From the IMG/VR virus record IMGVR_UViG_3300030451_006097, positions 1 to 36,839 of that record: a stretch of DNA of 36,839 nucleotides; one strand, written 5' to 3'. This document shows positions 6,013 through 12,728 of the stretch, one piece after another. The notes beneath the pieces were generated by a model. That model saw nothing but the letters and a program-made list of their open reading frames with translations. It ran no database searches and was not told the origin of the DNA. Source of the DNA: a virus. Positions within the stretch are counted from its first letter, which is position 1; each line of letters starts with the position of its first letter. The position numbers and the translations under genes are program-made.

Positions 6013-6369
6013 ATGTTTATGAAAACTATAACCTTACTTATTTTCAAGCTTATGCTTGATGCAGGAGTAGTTGTCCCAATGAATCAGGACAATGAAGGTA
6101 GAGAACTCTACACATTATTTCCAAATGCAAATTCAGTAGCATTTGATGGAGTGGGTCTAACAATACTTGATCTTCAAGAAGAAGGTGTTGAAGGAGCTAC
6201 AGAAAATTTTGCTTTTATGTATTTAGATGAAGGTTTGCGATTGCAAGGTGTATCTAATGAAGAAAGAGCATTTATGTTTGATTACTGTTATAAAGGAGAA
6301 ATCTTAAATTGGATCCAAACAATGGAGTTTCAGTATAATGAAGCTTATTCTGATGATCTAAATAATTAA
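6013..6369 (+). CDS. Hypothetical protein
   Basis: Codes for 118 residues and is not recognised. It is acidic and soluble, with a short hydrophobic N terminus (KTITLLIFKLMLDAGVVV) that looks more like a helix than a signal peptide. The start may be the second Met at 6019, which would place TTCACTT 15-16 bases upstream, as for the genes at 3827 and 4458. It begins a run of short genes (6013-7139). Function unknown. Confidence 0.65.
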   Translation: MFMKTITLLIFKLMLDAGVVVPMNQDNEGRELYTLFPNANSVAFDGVGLTILDLQEEGVEGATENFAFMYLDEGLRLQGVSNEERAFMFDYCYKGEILNWIQTMEFQYNEAYSDDLNN

Positions 6370-6376
6370 TTTTTTT

Positions 6377-6547
6377 ATGAAATATACTAAAAAGTATAAA
6401 AGTATGATGGAAGAAGGTGGTGAAATGACATATTATTTTTATGTTGTAAACGGTAAAGAATATTTTACCTCAAATATTGACTTAGCTTATAAAAGAGCAG
6501 ATGTCGGAACAGATATTAGAATTAAAACTATTAAAAACAATTATTAA
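6377..6547 (+). CDS. Short hypothetical protein
   Basis: Codes for 56 residues (MKYTKKYKSMMEEGGEMTYY...). It is basic at the N terminus and followed by YYFYVVNGKEYFTSNIDLAYKRAD, which looks like a small beta-beta-alpha fold. It starts 7 bases after the previous stop with a T-rich, Shine-Dalgarno-free leader. Function unknown; supported by frame and spacing only. Confidence 0.5.
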   Translation: MKYTKKYKSMMEEGGEMTYYFYVVNGKEYFTSNIDLAYKRADVGTDIRIKTIKNNY

Positions 6548-6567
6548 ATCTATTTAAATTAAAAATT

Positions 6568-6780
6568 ATGATTAATATTATGATTAACCCTATGATTGAA
6601 GAGATACAGCATTTACATTTAGCTGTACATAATGAAGAATTAAATGAAGAAGGCTTTGAAGAAAAGTATGATTGCAGATTAACTGTAAGTACTATAGATT
6701 CAATAAGAGCTGAATTGCTTATGTTACATCAAAAAATGATGCATGGACAATTTGGTATGTTTAACGCTGATGATTTATAA
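6568..6780 (+). CDS. Hypothetical helical protein
   Basis: Codes for 70 residues, mainly two amphipathic helices (IEEIQHLHLAVHNEELNEEGFEEKY and TIDSIRAELLMLHQKMMH). Three closely spaced in-frame Met codons leave the start open (6568, 6580 or 6589). It lies in a run of short genes and ends 4 bases before the lipoprotein gene. Function unknown. Confidence 0.55.
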   Translation: MINIMINPMIEEIQHLHLAVHNEELNEEGFEEKYDCRLTVSTIDSIRAELLMLHQKMMHGQFGMFNADDL

Positions 6781-6784
6781 AATT

Positions 6785-6937
6785 ATGAAAAAAGAATTAT
6801 TAATACCAGTTGTGTGGTTTACTGCAGCCACTTTAATTGCAGTACTATTAGTTGGGTGTAAATCAGTTCATTGCGATGCATATGGACACAATAATATAGA
6901 AAATGGGATATTATCAGAAGATGAAGCAAGCAGCTAA
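6785..6937 (+). CDS. Small predicted lipoprotein
   Basis: Codes for 50 residues from MKKELLIPVVWFTAATLIAVLLVGCKS. A basic N terminus, a hydrophobic stretch and a lipobox-like LLVGC (Cys at residue 24) predict a lipid-anchored protein, followed by SVHCDAYGHNN. A longer start at 6743 is possible but overlaps the previous gene. Phage lipoproteins can act in lysis (spanins) or superinfection exclusion; nothing here decides between these. Confidence 0.55.
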   Translation: MKKELLIPVVWFTAATLIAVLLVGCKSVHCDAYGHNNIENGILSEDEASS

Positions 6938-7139
6938 AGATGTGAAATCTTATGAAGATTTACATCAAAGACTTACTTGCCCTGAATCTAAAAAGTGGAT
7001 TCATGGTAAGTTAGAGTCATCAAAAAGTAAATATCATTTAGAAAGATTTTCATATCACGCATCTATATCACTTATGATATTTGTTATTGTAGGTATATGT
7101 GGAATACTATTAGTTTATTTTAAAGACTTTTTTAAGTGA
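6921..7139 (+). CDS. Small single-pass membrane protein
   Basis: Codes for 72 residues from the Met at 6921; an upstream Met at 6903 would add six. The N-terminal 45 residues are charged and helical (KDVKSYEDLHQRL, HGKLESSKSKYHLERF). A hydrophobic segment follows at about 47-67 (SISLMIFVIVGICGILLVYF). It overlaps the lipoprotein gene by 17 bases, which suggests coupled translation, and the two may work together at the envelope. Function unknown. Confidence 0.6.
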   Translation: MKQAAKDVKSYEDLHQRLTCPESKKWIHGKLESSKSKYHLERFSYHASISLMIFVIVGICGILLVYFKDFFK

Positions 7140-7148
7140 AGAAGAGTT

Positions 7149-7177
7149 AAGGTTGGAGATGTAATGTCTCCAGCCTT
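7149..7177 (+). terminator. Strong 11-bp hairpin (possible terminator)
   Basis: AAGGTTGGAGA (7149-7159) pairs with TCTCCAGCCTT (7167-7177) around TGTAATG. No T run follows, so it may stabilise the 3' end or act in the leader of the gene at 7198 and not terminate. Confidence 0.5.
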
Positions 7178-7197
7178 ATACTCATAAAAACAAAACT

Positions 7198-7629
7198 ATG
7201 AATTTAAAAAAAGTAAGTATTAATCTTACAGAAGAAGATATAGCTAAGATGGTTGAGACAATCTGTAAAGAGACCCAACCTATTGATAAATCAAATGATT
7301 TTGCAGATTTAGTTACAGAACTTTTATTAAAAAATGTAGAAGCATCTAATTTATTTGTACAAATTATGCTAGGTAATGGTTTACCAGAAGCGTTTTATGA
7401 TGGAGATGTAGTTAAATGCTCATGGGAAAGACTTAAAATGGGTCTTTCAGATGCTGATAAGATACATGAAGAACTTGTTAAAAATGATTTGATAAGTGAT
7501 GATATGGTTATTTGTAAGATAAAAACATTTAGAGGTTATACAGAGTATTTCCCATATACTATAGAATTTAAGTATGGAGAAGATTTGTATGCATCTTGTA
7601 GTATGGGATTTGATGATGTAACATCATAA
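7198..7629 (+). CDS. Hypothetical protein
   Basis: Codes for 143 residues and is not recognised. The N-terminal 70 or so look helical (INLTEEDIAKMVETICKE, FADLVTELLLKN). The C-terminal half looks like a beta-sheet with an SWERLKMGLSDADKI helix before it. It has an A-rich leader (ATAAAAACAAAACTATG) typical of Bacteroidota. It lies alone between two strong hairpin regions. Function unknown. Confidence 0.65.
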   Translation: MNLKKVSINLTEEDIAKMVETICKETQPIDKSNDFADLVTELLLKNVEASNLFVQIMLGNGLPEAFYDGDVVKCSWERLKMGLSDADKIHEELVKNDLISDDMVICKIKTFRGYTEYFPYTIEFKYGEDLYASCSMGFDDVTS

Positions 7630-7635
7630 TGAATT

Positions 7636-7710
7636 AGGGCAGTGATTGTACACCGTGAAATTCGGAGGTTTAAATTACCCAAGCAGAAAACCTTTCATTG
7701 CCCTTTTAAT
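7636..7710 (+). terminator. Branched terminator or small structured RNA
   Basis: The outer stem AGGGCAGTGA (7636-7645) pairs with TCATTGCCCT (7695-7704, one G-U pair) and leads into TTTTAAT. Inside are AGGTTT/AAACCT (7666-7671, 7688-7693) and a short CCG/CGG arm, giving a three-way junction. It is unusually elaborate for a simple terminator. Confidence 0.55.
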
Positions 7711-7745
7711 ATTATATTTTAGTCGAATATATGCTTGTAGCAAAT

Positions 7746-7821
7746 AACAAGGGGAGAATTTTAAAACTATTTTTCCCTTGTTAGCTATATAATGATAAAT
7801 TTTTATAGTTTAATAGCTAAC
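7746..7821 (+). promoter_or_regulatory. Overlapping, mutually exclusive hairpins
   Basis: AACAAGGGGA (7746-7755) pairs with TTCCCTTGTT (7773-7782). GTTAGCTAT (7780-7788) pairs perfectly with ATAGCTAAC (7813-7821). The two stems share bases 7780-7782, so they compete at that edge. The arrangement lies 30 bases before the gene at 7851 and resembles an attenuator. Confidence 0.45.
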
Positions 7822-7850
7822 CTTTCAAAATTTATTGCGTAATTAGTATA

Positions 7851-8096
7851 ATGAATTATCAGTTACCAAATGGCAAAGTGGTCTATTTATCAATAGATGA
7901 GTACTTATCCCTAACTGATGAAGATATTCAATACCTTATAGCATGTGACTATGGTGATGTAATTACAAATCCTTTTAGTGGTTCAGCGGTTGATACTAAG
8001 AAGAAACCAGAAGAAACAGAACCAAGAGAATTTTTGGATAATTTAGATGATGAAGATTTTCCAAACTTAGATATAAATATTTCAGATTTATCTTAA
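7851..8096 (+). CDS. Short acidic hypothetical protein
   Basis: Codes for 81 residues (MNYQLPNGKVVYLSIDEYLSLTDEDIQYLI...). The first 40 residues look folded. The tail, from about residue 48, is strongly acidic and probably disordered (PEETEPREFLDNLDDEDFPNLD). Its size and acid tail recall small phage inhibitor or DNA-mimic proteins, but no family was recognised. It has its own structured leader and follower and is probably separately regulated. Confidence 0.65.
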   Translation: MNYQLPNGKVVYLSIDEYLSLTDEDIQYLIACDYGDVITNPFSGSAVDTKKKPEETEPREFLDNLDDEDFPNLDINISDLS

Positions 8097-8103
8097 TGTA
8101 TAA

Positions 8104-8166
8104 GCTTATTTTAAGCCTACTTGTTTGCATTTGAGTAATGTGCAAGCATAGTATTTATTTACTCAA
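8104..8166 (+). promoter_or_regulatory. Hairpin-rich leader of the 8205 gene
   Basis: GCTTA/TAAGC (8104-8108, 8112-8116) is followed by TTGAGTAA (8131-8138), which pairs perfectly with TTACTCAA (8159-8166). A competing pairing of TTGCAT with ATGTGCAA lies across the same bases. The region separates two single genes. Confidence 0.4.
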
Positions 8167-8204
8167 CAATCAATTTATTTATTTATTTATTAAAATTTAA
8201 GAAC

Positions 8205-8681
8205 ATGAGTTCAAGAAAAGTTAAAGTTGTAGCTAATGCTACTACAGGTGCAGTTGTTAATGTTTCAGAAAACAACCCAGAGTATGGTTATGTTAGAGTA
8301 GAACAAAAAAGACCATTTATTGATGATAATGGATTTTTAAAACCAAGAACTATTTCTACTTTAATACAAGGTTTAGTAGAAGATTTACAAGATGAGGAAT
8401 ATTTTGCGGGTAAAGAGTTAGAGGGTAATATTCAAATTAAAGAATCAATGGAACCATTTAACACAAAATATCCAGAAAATGATCTAAAGAAAGCAGGAGA
8501 AACAGGAATTGTGTGTACACAAGGTGGATCTCCTATTTATCGTAAAACAGTTTATGATCCAACAGGTTCTAAAACTGATATACTTGTACAACATGATAAT
8601 GTTGAAGAGTTACGTGCTGCATATAATGCACAGAAGGCTAGTACTGCAGTAAAACCAAATGAAGAATTTAGTATTGACTAA
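8205..8681 (+). CDS. Hypothetical phage protein
   Basis: Codes for 158 residues. It begins with a basic beta-strand region (SSRKVKVVANATTGAVVNVS) and contains YGYVRVEQKRPF and a helix TISTLIQGLVEDLQDEEYF. The C terminus ends in an acidic-aromatic tail (NEEFSID). Its size, basic beta start and acid tail would fit a nucleic-acid-associated protein, but I recognise no family. A good A-rich leader and its own terminator suggest strong separate expression. Confidence 0.65.
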   Translation: MSSRKVKVVANATTGAVVNVSENNPEYGYVRVEQKRPFIDDNGFLKPRTISTLIQGLVEDLQDEEYFAGKELEGNIQIKESMEPFNTKYPENDLKKAGETGIVCTQGGSPIYRKTVYDPTGSKTDILVQHDNVEELRAAYNAQKASTAVKPNEEFSID

Positions 8682-8712
8682 TCTTTATTAAAATTACAAT
8701 TAGTTAAAGAAT

Positions 8713-8740
8713 AAGGGGTCAGAAATGGCCCCTTTTCTTG
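8713..8740 (+). terminator. Rho-independent terminator
   Basis: AAGGGGTC (8713-8720) pairs with GGCCCCTT (8727-8734; one T-G pair) around AGAAAT and is followed by TTCTTGTTT. It ends the gene at 8205-8681. Confidence 0.75.
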
Positions 8741-8773
8741 TTTATTTATGAATTATTTAAAAAAAAGTTGCAT

Positions 8774-9277
8774 ATGAATTCGGCTAAAAAACACAAATTT
8801 GAATACTCTGGTAAATTAGAAGAGTATCAGTTGTATAAGAAAAATACTTATACAAAGTATGAGATAGATAAATATTCTCAATATCAAAACTATTTATACA
8901 AAAGAGCATTGTATGGTATTAAATCTTTAAGTAAAGAAGAGTTTGAAAAAACTTGTAAAAAGAAAAGATTTAGAATTAGTAATGTTCACAGGAGAGCACA
9001 ACGTGTTCTTAATGAAGCTAAACAAAGAAAAGTAATTTCTATTACTAATAATTTATTTTCTAAATGGTTTCCTGATACTTTGTTTACAAAATTTATGTTA
9101 AGTAACACAGAGACAGACTATAAGTTTAAAAATACTTTAAATTTTAAAGATTTAAATATTGATAAAGATCAAATTATTAGTATCTTTATTGATGAGGGAA
9201 TTTTACCTAAAAACTTTTTAAGTTTAAATAGAAATCCTAATGAACTACCAAGATTGAAAAGTAATGTTGCAGAATAA
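8774..9277 (+). CDS. Hypothetical basic protein
   Basis: Codes for 167 residues from the ATG at 8774 (MNSAKKHKFEY); a TTG 12 codons upstream also lies in frame but overlaps the terminator. It is Lys- and Tyr-rich, with probable helices at SLSKEEFEKTCKKKRFR and NVHRRAQRVLNEAKQRK, which suggests nucleic-acid binding. It is the first gene of the long rightward train and overlaps the next gene by 14 bases. No family recognised. Confidence 0.6.
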   Translation: MNSAKKHKFEYSGKLEEYQLYKKNTYTKYEIDKYSQYQNYLYKRALYGIKSLSKEEFEKTCKKKRFRISNVHRRAQRVLNEAKQRKVISITNNLFSKWFPDTLFTKFMLSNTETDYKFKNTLNFKDLNIDKDQIISIFIDEGILPKNFLSLNRNPNELPRLKSNVAE

Positions 9278-9482
9278 AGAAATGTCAGAAGTTGATCAAG
9301 AGTTTTTTGATTTAACTAAAAACTTTGATTTAGAAGATTGGAGAGTTTTAAGAACAGAAAAGTATTGGTATAAAATTGATGCTTTAGGAGTAAAAAGACC
9401 TAGATATAAAGTTGATAAACTTAAGTTAATTCGGTACTATGTTAATAAAGGAGTACCAATGCCAGAGAGTGATTATGATTAA
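9264..9482 (+). CDS. Hypothetical protein
   Basis: Codes for 72 residues; Met at 9282 is an alternative start. It is soluble and mixed-charge, with a possible DNA-binding basic stretch (RYKVDKLKLIRYYVNKG). It overlaps the genes on both sides by 14 and 8 bases, so it is part of a coupled run. Function unknown. Confidence 0.55.
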   Translation: MLQNKEMSEVDQEFFDLTKNFDLEDWRVLRTEKYWYKIDALGVKRPRYKVDKLKLIRYYVNKGVPMPESDYD

Positions 9483-9882
9483 ACCAAAACTAAAACAATG
9501 TGATGGTTGTCAAAAGATGACTGTCATATGGAAGAATCATGAGGGTAATAGATATTGTAAGTATTGCTGGAGTTGCCGCAAAAGCAATTTGAATAAGCCA
9601 CAGAAACCAAACGTATCTATCCCTCATGTGTCTTCTAAAAGAAAAAAGAAGGATGCTGAGTATCTTAAATTAAGAGAAAGATATCTTAATGAACATTCTT
9701 TATGTAAAGTTAAAGTGAATGGATGTAGTCAACAGGCTACTGATATTCATCATACTTATGCAGGTAGTAACCGTGATACTTATTATTTAATACAAAGTAC
9801 TTGGTTACCTGTATGTAGGAATTGTCATAATTGGATACATGATCATCCAGAGGAATCAAGAGTTATGAATTATTTAAAATAG
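9475..9882 (+). CDS. HNH-type zinc-binding endonuclease (putative)
   Basis: Codes for 135 residues from the ATG at 9475, which overlaps the previous stop by 8 bases. The N-terminal zinc ribbon has Cys 9, 12, 28, 31 and 34 (CDGC, CKYCWSC). The C-terminal part has the HNH-like order: DIHHTYAG (His 92-93), then CRNCHNWIH (Cys 114, Cys 117, His 118, His 122). This matches HNH or NinG-like phage proteins that handle branched DNA, though no single family is certain. It lies just before the SF2 helicase, which fits a recombination or DNA-processing role. Confidence 0.65.
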   Translation: MIKPKLKQCDGCQKMTVIWKNHEGNRYCKYCWSCRKSNLNKPQKPNVSIPHVSSKRKKKDAEYLKLRERYLNEHSLCKVKVNGCSQQATDIHHTYAGSNRDTYYLIQSTWLPVCRNCHNWIHDHPEESRVMNYLK

Positions 9883-9886
9883 TTTT

Positions 9887-10132
9887 ATGATAAATGAAAA
9901 TCAAAAAATAGAGGAGCCATCTACAGTTTTAGTAAGAGCAAAAGGTGATATGTTATATGATAATCATAGACAATATGAGAATCCACACATTATTGGAGTT
10001 AGATTAGAAGGTAAAGAAGCTTTATATGCTGCTATTATTACAGCAAAAGCTCTTGCTCAAGAAACTGCAAAACCTTTATGGTATAGAGTTATAAATTATT
10101 TAGAGGAAAAATATAAGATAAAGTATGGATAG
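9887..10132 (+). CDS. Hypothetical protein
   Basis: Codes for 81 residues and is not recognised. It is compact and soluble, with a beta-strand start (STVLVRAKG) and two helices (KEALYAAIITAKALAQET, LWYRVINYLEEKYKI). It overlaps the helicase start by 8 bases, so it is probably coupled to it and could be an accessory subunit. This is inference from position. Confidence 0.6.
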   Translation: MINENQKIEEPSTVLVRAKGDMLYDNHRQYENPHIIGVRLEGKEALYAAIITAKALAQETAKPLWYRVINYLEEKYKIKYG

Positions 10133-11219
10133 AGATAAAGTACAAGCTGAAGCTCTAAAAGCAACTTTAGGTAAAGAAAGATGTGGTTTAGCATTAGCAA
10201 CAGGTGTTGGTAAGACGCTTGTTGCATTAAATCATTTAGAGAATCATTATTCTCCATTACTTAATGTACTTGTAGTTGCACCTAAGATATCAATATTTGA
10301 TTCTTGGAGAACAGAAGCACAAAAATTTGAAAAAGATAAGCTATTAACTAATGTTAAATTTACAACTTATCTTAGTATTAATAAACAAGATCCAAAAGAT
10401 TTTGATATTGTATATTTAGATGAATGTCATAGTTTATTAGAAAATCATAGGAATTTTCTTGATGAATTTAATGGTAAAATACTCGGTCTTACAGGTACAC
10501 CACCAAAGCATTCATATTCTGTAAAAGGAAAGCTTGTTAATGAGTTTTGTCCTATGGTATATGAGTTTGTTACTGATAGTGCAGTAGAAAATAATATTCT
10601 TAATGATTATCAGATAATTGTACATGAGCTTGAATTAAGCACAAAGAATAATTATTTAGTAGAAATGAAGAATAAAAGTTTTAGAACTTCAGAACAAAAG
10701 AACTATGCATACTGGTGTAATAGAATTGATTTTGGATCAGGTAATATGCATATTCTTAGAGTTATGAGAATGAAAGCTATGATGGAATATCCAAGTAAAG
10801 AACATTATGCTAAGTTGTTATTTAATAGTATAAATACAAAGTGTATATTATTTGCTAATACACAAGACCAAGCTGATAGGTTATGTGAGCATAGTTATCA
10901 CAGTAACAATTCAGAATCAGAATCTAATCTTGAAATGTTTAAAGATGGCTTAATTAATAAATTATCTTCTGTAATGCAATTAAATGAAGGTGTAAATATT
11001 CCAGAATTAAGACAAGGAATTATTATGCATGCATATGGTAATGAAAGAAAAGCACAACAGAGGATAGGAAGGTTACTGAGGCTTAATCCAGATGAAAAAG
11101 CTGTAGTACATATATTATGTTATGTAAATACAGTAGATGAAAAGTGGGTAAAATCAGCTTTAGAAACTTTAGATCAAAGTAAAATAGAGTGGAAAAACTA
11201 TAATGTTAATCTGGGTTAG
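10125..11219 (+). CDS. SF2 DNA/RNA helicase
   Basis: Codes for 364 residues of the superfamily 2 fold. Walker A is ATGVGKT (25-31); motif Ia VAPKISIFDSW (51-61); motif II DECH (99-102); motif III LTGTPP (122-127); motif V region NEGVNIPELR; motif VI QQRIGRLLR (311-319). It probably unwinds or translocates on DNA with ATP hydrolysis, as in related phage helicases used in recombination or replication restart. It is short for the group and lacks extra domains. It overlaps the gene before it, and its stop lies inside an 8-bp hairpin. Confidence 0.9.
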   Translation: MDRDKVQAEALKATLGKERCGLALATGVGKTLVALNHLENHYSPLLNVLVVAPKISIFDSWRTEAQKFEKDKLLTNVKFTTYLSINKQDPKDFDIVYLDECHSLLENHRNFLDEFNGKILGLTGTPPKHSYSVKGKLVNEFCPMVYEFVTDSAVENNILNDYQIIVHELELSTKNNYLVEMKNKSFRTSEQKNYAYWCNRIDFGSGNMHILRVMRMKAMMEYPSKEHYAKLLFNSINTKCILFANTQDQADRLCEHSYHSNNSESESNLEMFKDGLINKLSSVMQLNEGVNIPELRQGIIMHAYGNERKAQQRIGRLLRLNPDEKAVVHILCYVNTVDEKWVKSALETLDQSKIEWKNYNVNLG

Positions 11220-11229
11220 AGCCCAGATT
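11208..11229 (+). terminator. Hairpin spanning the helicase stop codon
   Basis: AATCTGGG (11208-11215) pairs perfectly with CCCAGATT (11222-11229) around TTAGAG. The stop codon TAG lies in the loop and stem top. Only CTCATT follows, so termination would be weak. Confidence 0.45.
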
Positions 11230-11255
11230 CTCATTAAAATTTAGTATATTATTGT

Positions 11256-11513
11256 ATGAGTGAATCTAAAACACATAAGGTTACTTTGTATAATAATGAC
11301 ACATTGAGTTTTCAATATGTTATTGCGGGCTTGGTAGCAGTATGTAATCATACTCCTATTCAAGCAGAACAATGTGCTGTTATTGCACATCAAAAAGGTA
11401 AGGTAGATATTGCATCAGGATCTTTTGATAAAATGTATGAGATTTTAGAAACACTTGATCATATAAACTTAGAAGTAAGTCTTGAACATTATGAAAGCAA
11501 TTTGTATAGATAG
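11256..11513 (+). CDS. ClpS-like protease adaptor
   Basis: Codes for 85 residues that follow the ClpS core closely: KVTLYNND (Asn 14 and Asp 15 match the substrate-binding N-D pair), FQYVIAGLVAVC, a helix QAEQCAVIAHQKGK (His 45 matches the conserved His), then SFDKMYEILETLDH and the closing strand LEVSLE. ClpS delivers N-degron proteins to ClpAP, so a phage copy could redirect host proteolysis. The usual long N-terminal extension that engages ClpA is almost absent here (about seven residues), so it might bind substrates without delivering them. Confidence 0.8.
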   Translation: MSESKTHKVTLYNNDTLSFQYVIAGLVAVCNHTPIQAEQCAVIAHQKGKVDIASGSFDKMYEILETLDHINLEVSLEHYESNLYR

Positions 11514-11805
11514 TAGTAATAAACCAGAAGGTATTTCAGAATATGAGTGGATTGAAGAAGGTATGGTTTATACTATTATCGGAATAGCAGAAATGGCACT
11601 TCAAAATGGTAGATTAGGAATTGAATTAGAAGAAGTTACATTAACTTCAGCTTCAGCTCCATATAAATATTTTTCAATTGAAAGATTTTTACTTATTCCT
11701 GAAGACGCTGAGGTTAGACTTAAAACTATGAAAGAAACCATCAAAAAAGAAATAAAAAAGATGGACATCTATGCAACAGATGCAGATTTATCTAAGTTAG
11801 ATTAA
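11491..11805 (+). CDS. Hypothetical protein
   Basis: Codes for 104 residues from the ATG at 11491 (MKAICIDSSNKP). The first 75 residues look beta-rich, like a small barrel (EEGMVYTIIGIAE, LGIELEEVTL), followed by a charged helix (RLKTMKETIKKEIKKM). It overlaps the ClpS-like gene by 23 bases, so the two are probably translated together. Function unknown. Confidence 0.6.
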   Translation: MKAICIDSSNKPEGISEYEWIEEGMVYTIIGIAEMALQNGRLGIELEEVTLTSASAPYKYFSIERFLLIPEDAEVRLKTMKETIKKEIKKMDIYATDADLSKLD

Positions 11806-11820
11806 ATTAATAAACTATTT

Positions 11821-12000
11821 ATGGGTGAAAAAATTTTTGAATTAAGCATGTATTTGCTTGTGATATATTTTATTGTATCTCAATGTATGATAATATACTT
11901 TTGGTATTTGATTGCACAAGTACATGGATTTATGTACACGTTATTTATAGGGCCTTTTGAAGCACTTTTTAAAGGACTTTTATGGCCCATTTTTATTTAA
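11821..12000 (+). CDS. Small membrane protein
   Basis: Codes for 59 residues (MGEKIFELSMYLLVIYFIV...). One long hydrophobic region covers about residues 9-40 and a second lies at 41-59 (TLFIGPFEALFKGLLWPIFI). The stop lies 4 bases before the next start. Conserved-looking GPFEALFKGLLWP suggests a real gene and not chance. Function unknown. A GGGCC/GGCCC repeat lies inside its 3' end and is probably coding. Confidence 0.6.
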   Translation: MGEKIFELSMYLLVIYFIVSQCMIIYFWYLIAQVHGFMYTLFIGPFEALFKGLLWPIFI

Positions 12001-12004
12001 AATT

Positions 12005-12490
12005 ATGGAAAATTACACAGCAAAAGATATTTTAAAAGAAATTAAAAATATTTTTCCAAAGTACAAGACTAGAAAAAGAAGTTATGTTGATAAAAGAAAT
12101 TACTTAATATGCATCTTGTATTATAGATTTAATTACTCAGAAGAAATGATTGCTGATATTTTTAGTTTAACTAAATTTGCAATTGACAGAAGTACAGTAA
12201 ATTATGCAAAAAAACAACCTACTGTATTAATAAATTTAAATGATCAAACATTTATACAAAATATTGCAGAGGTATATGAAAAGTTTCCTTTTAGGATACC
12301 TAAGACAAAACCTATTAGGTTTAAAGATAAAACTGTAACAATGACTTTTACAAATAAAGAACTTTGTAGAATTATAGATTATGCAGATAATAATGAAATA
12401 ACTAAAGGTGAAGCAGTAAAAAAATTAATGGAAATAGGATTAAACATTTCAGGTACTAATTTAACAGAGATGTTATTATGGGAAGAATGA
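12005..12490 (+). CDS. Protein with DnaA domain IV-like helix-turn-helix
   Basis: Codes for 161 residues from the ATG at 12005. Residues 28-72 (RNYLICILYYRFNYSEEMIADIF, then DRSTVNYAKKQ) match the DnaA C-terminal DNA-binding domain, where the DHxTVxxA signature contacts the DnaA box; here DRSTVNYA (61-68). There is no AAA+ domain. Residues 108-161 (VTMTFTNKELCRIIDY..., KGEAVKKLMEIGL) look like a ribbon-helix-helix or second DNA-binding unit. It may recognise the phage origin or a promoter, but that is inference. Confidence 0.6.
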   Translation: MENYTAKDILKEIKNIFPKYKTRKRSYVDKRNYLICILYYRFNYSEEMIADIFSLTKFAIDRSTVNYAKKQPTVLINLNDQTFIQNIAEVYEKFPFRIPKTKPIRFKDKTVTMTFTNKELCRIIDYADNNEITKGEAVKKLMEIGLNISGTNLTEMLLWEE

Positions 12491-12711
12491 AAGAAATATT
12501 TATAGAAATTTGTAATGCCAATGATGGTCAACTACCTGGAGATATTACTGCAGGTGATGTTAGGAAAATGAAAGAAATAGAAATTTATAATTGGGAAAAA
12601 TATGAAGATTATCTCAAAAAGGAAAGAAGTACTTACACAGAAGATGAACTTAAGCTCATTGCAGCTGCAAAAGAAGCTGAGAAACAGAAAGAAGAAAAAG
12701 ATCCATTCTAA
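12487..12711 (+). CDS. Short hypothetical protein
   Basis: Codes for 74 residues with the ATGA-overlap start at 12487; a start at 12478 would add three. It is mostly charged helix (WEKYEDYLKKERSTY, ELKLIAAAKEAEKQKEEKDPF). Function unknown; it may be a partner of the DnaA-like protein from translational coupling. Confidence 0.55.
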   Translation: MKEIFIEICNANDGQLPGDITAGDVRKMKEIEIYNWEKYEDYLKKERSTYTEDELKLIAAAKEAEKQKEEKDPF

Positions 12712-12728
12712 TAAAGTTTATATAAACA

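Noticed and set aside
6743-6784. Longer start for the lipoprotein gene
   Set aside because: It would overlap the 70-residue gene and bury the lipoprotein signal behind a second hydrophobic stretch. The Met at 6785 gives a clean signal peptide.
8738-8773. TTG start for the 167-residue protein
   Set aside because: It would start in the tail of a terminator. The ATG at 8774 is the better choice.
11950-11995. GGGCC/GGCCC terminator before the DnaA-like gene
   Set aside because: It lies fully inside the coding sequence of the 59-residue membrane protein, with a loop of about 30 bases, and is more easily explained by codons.
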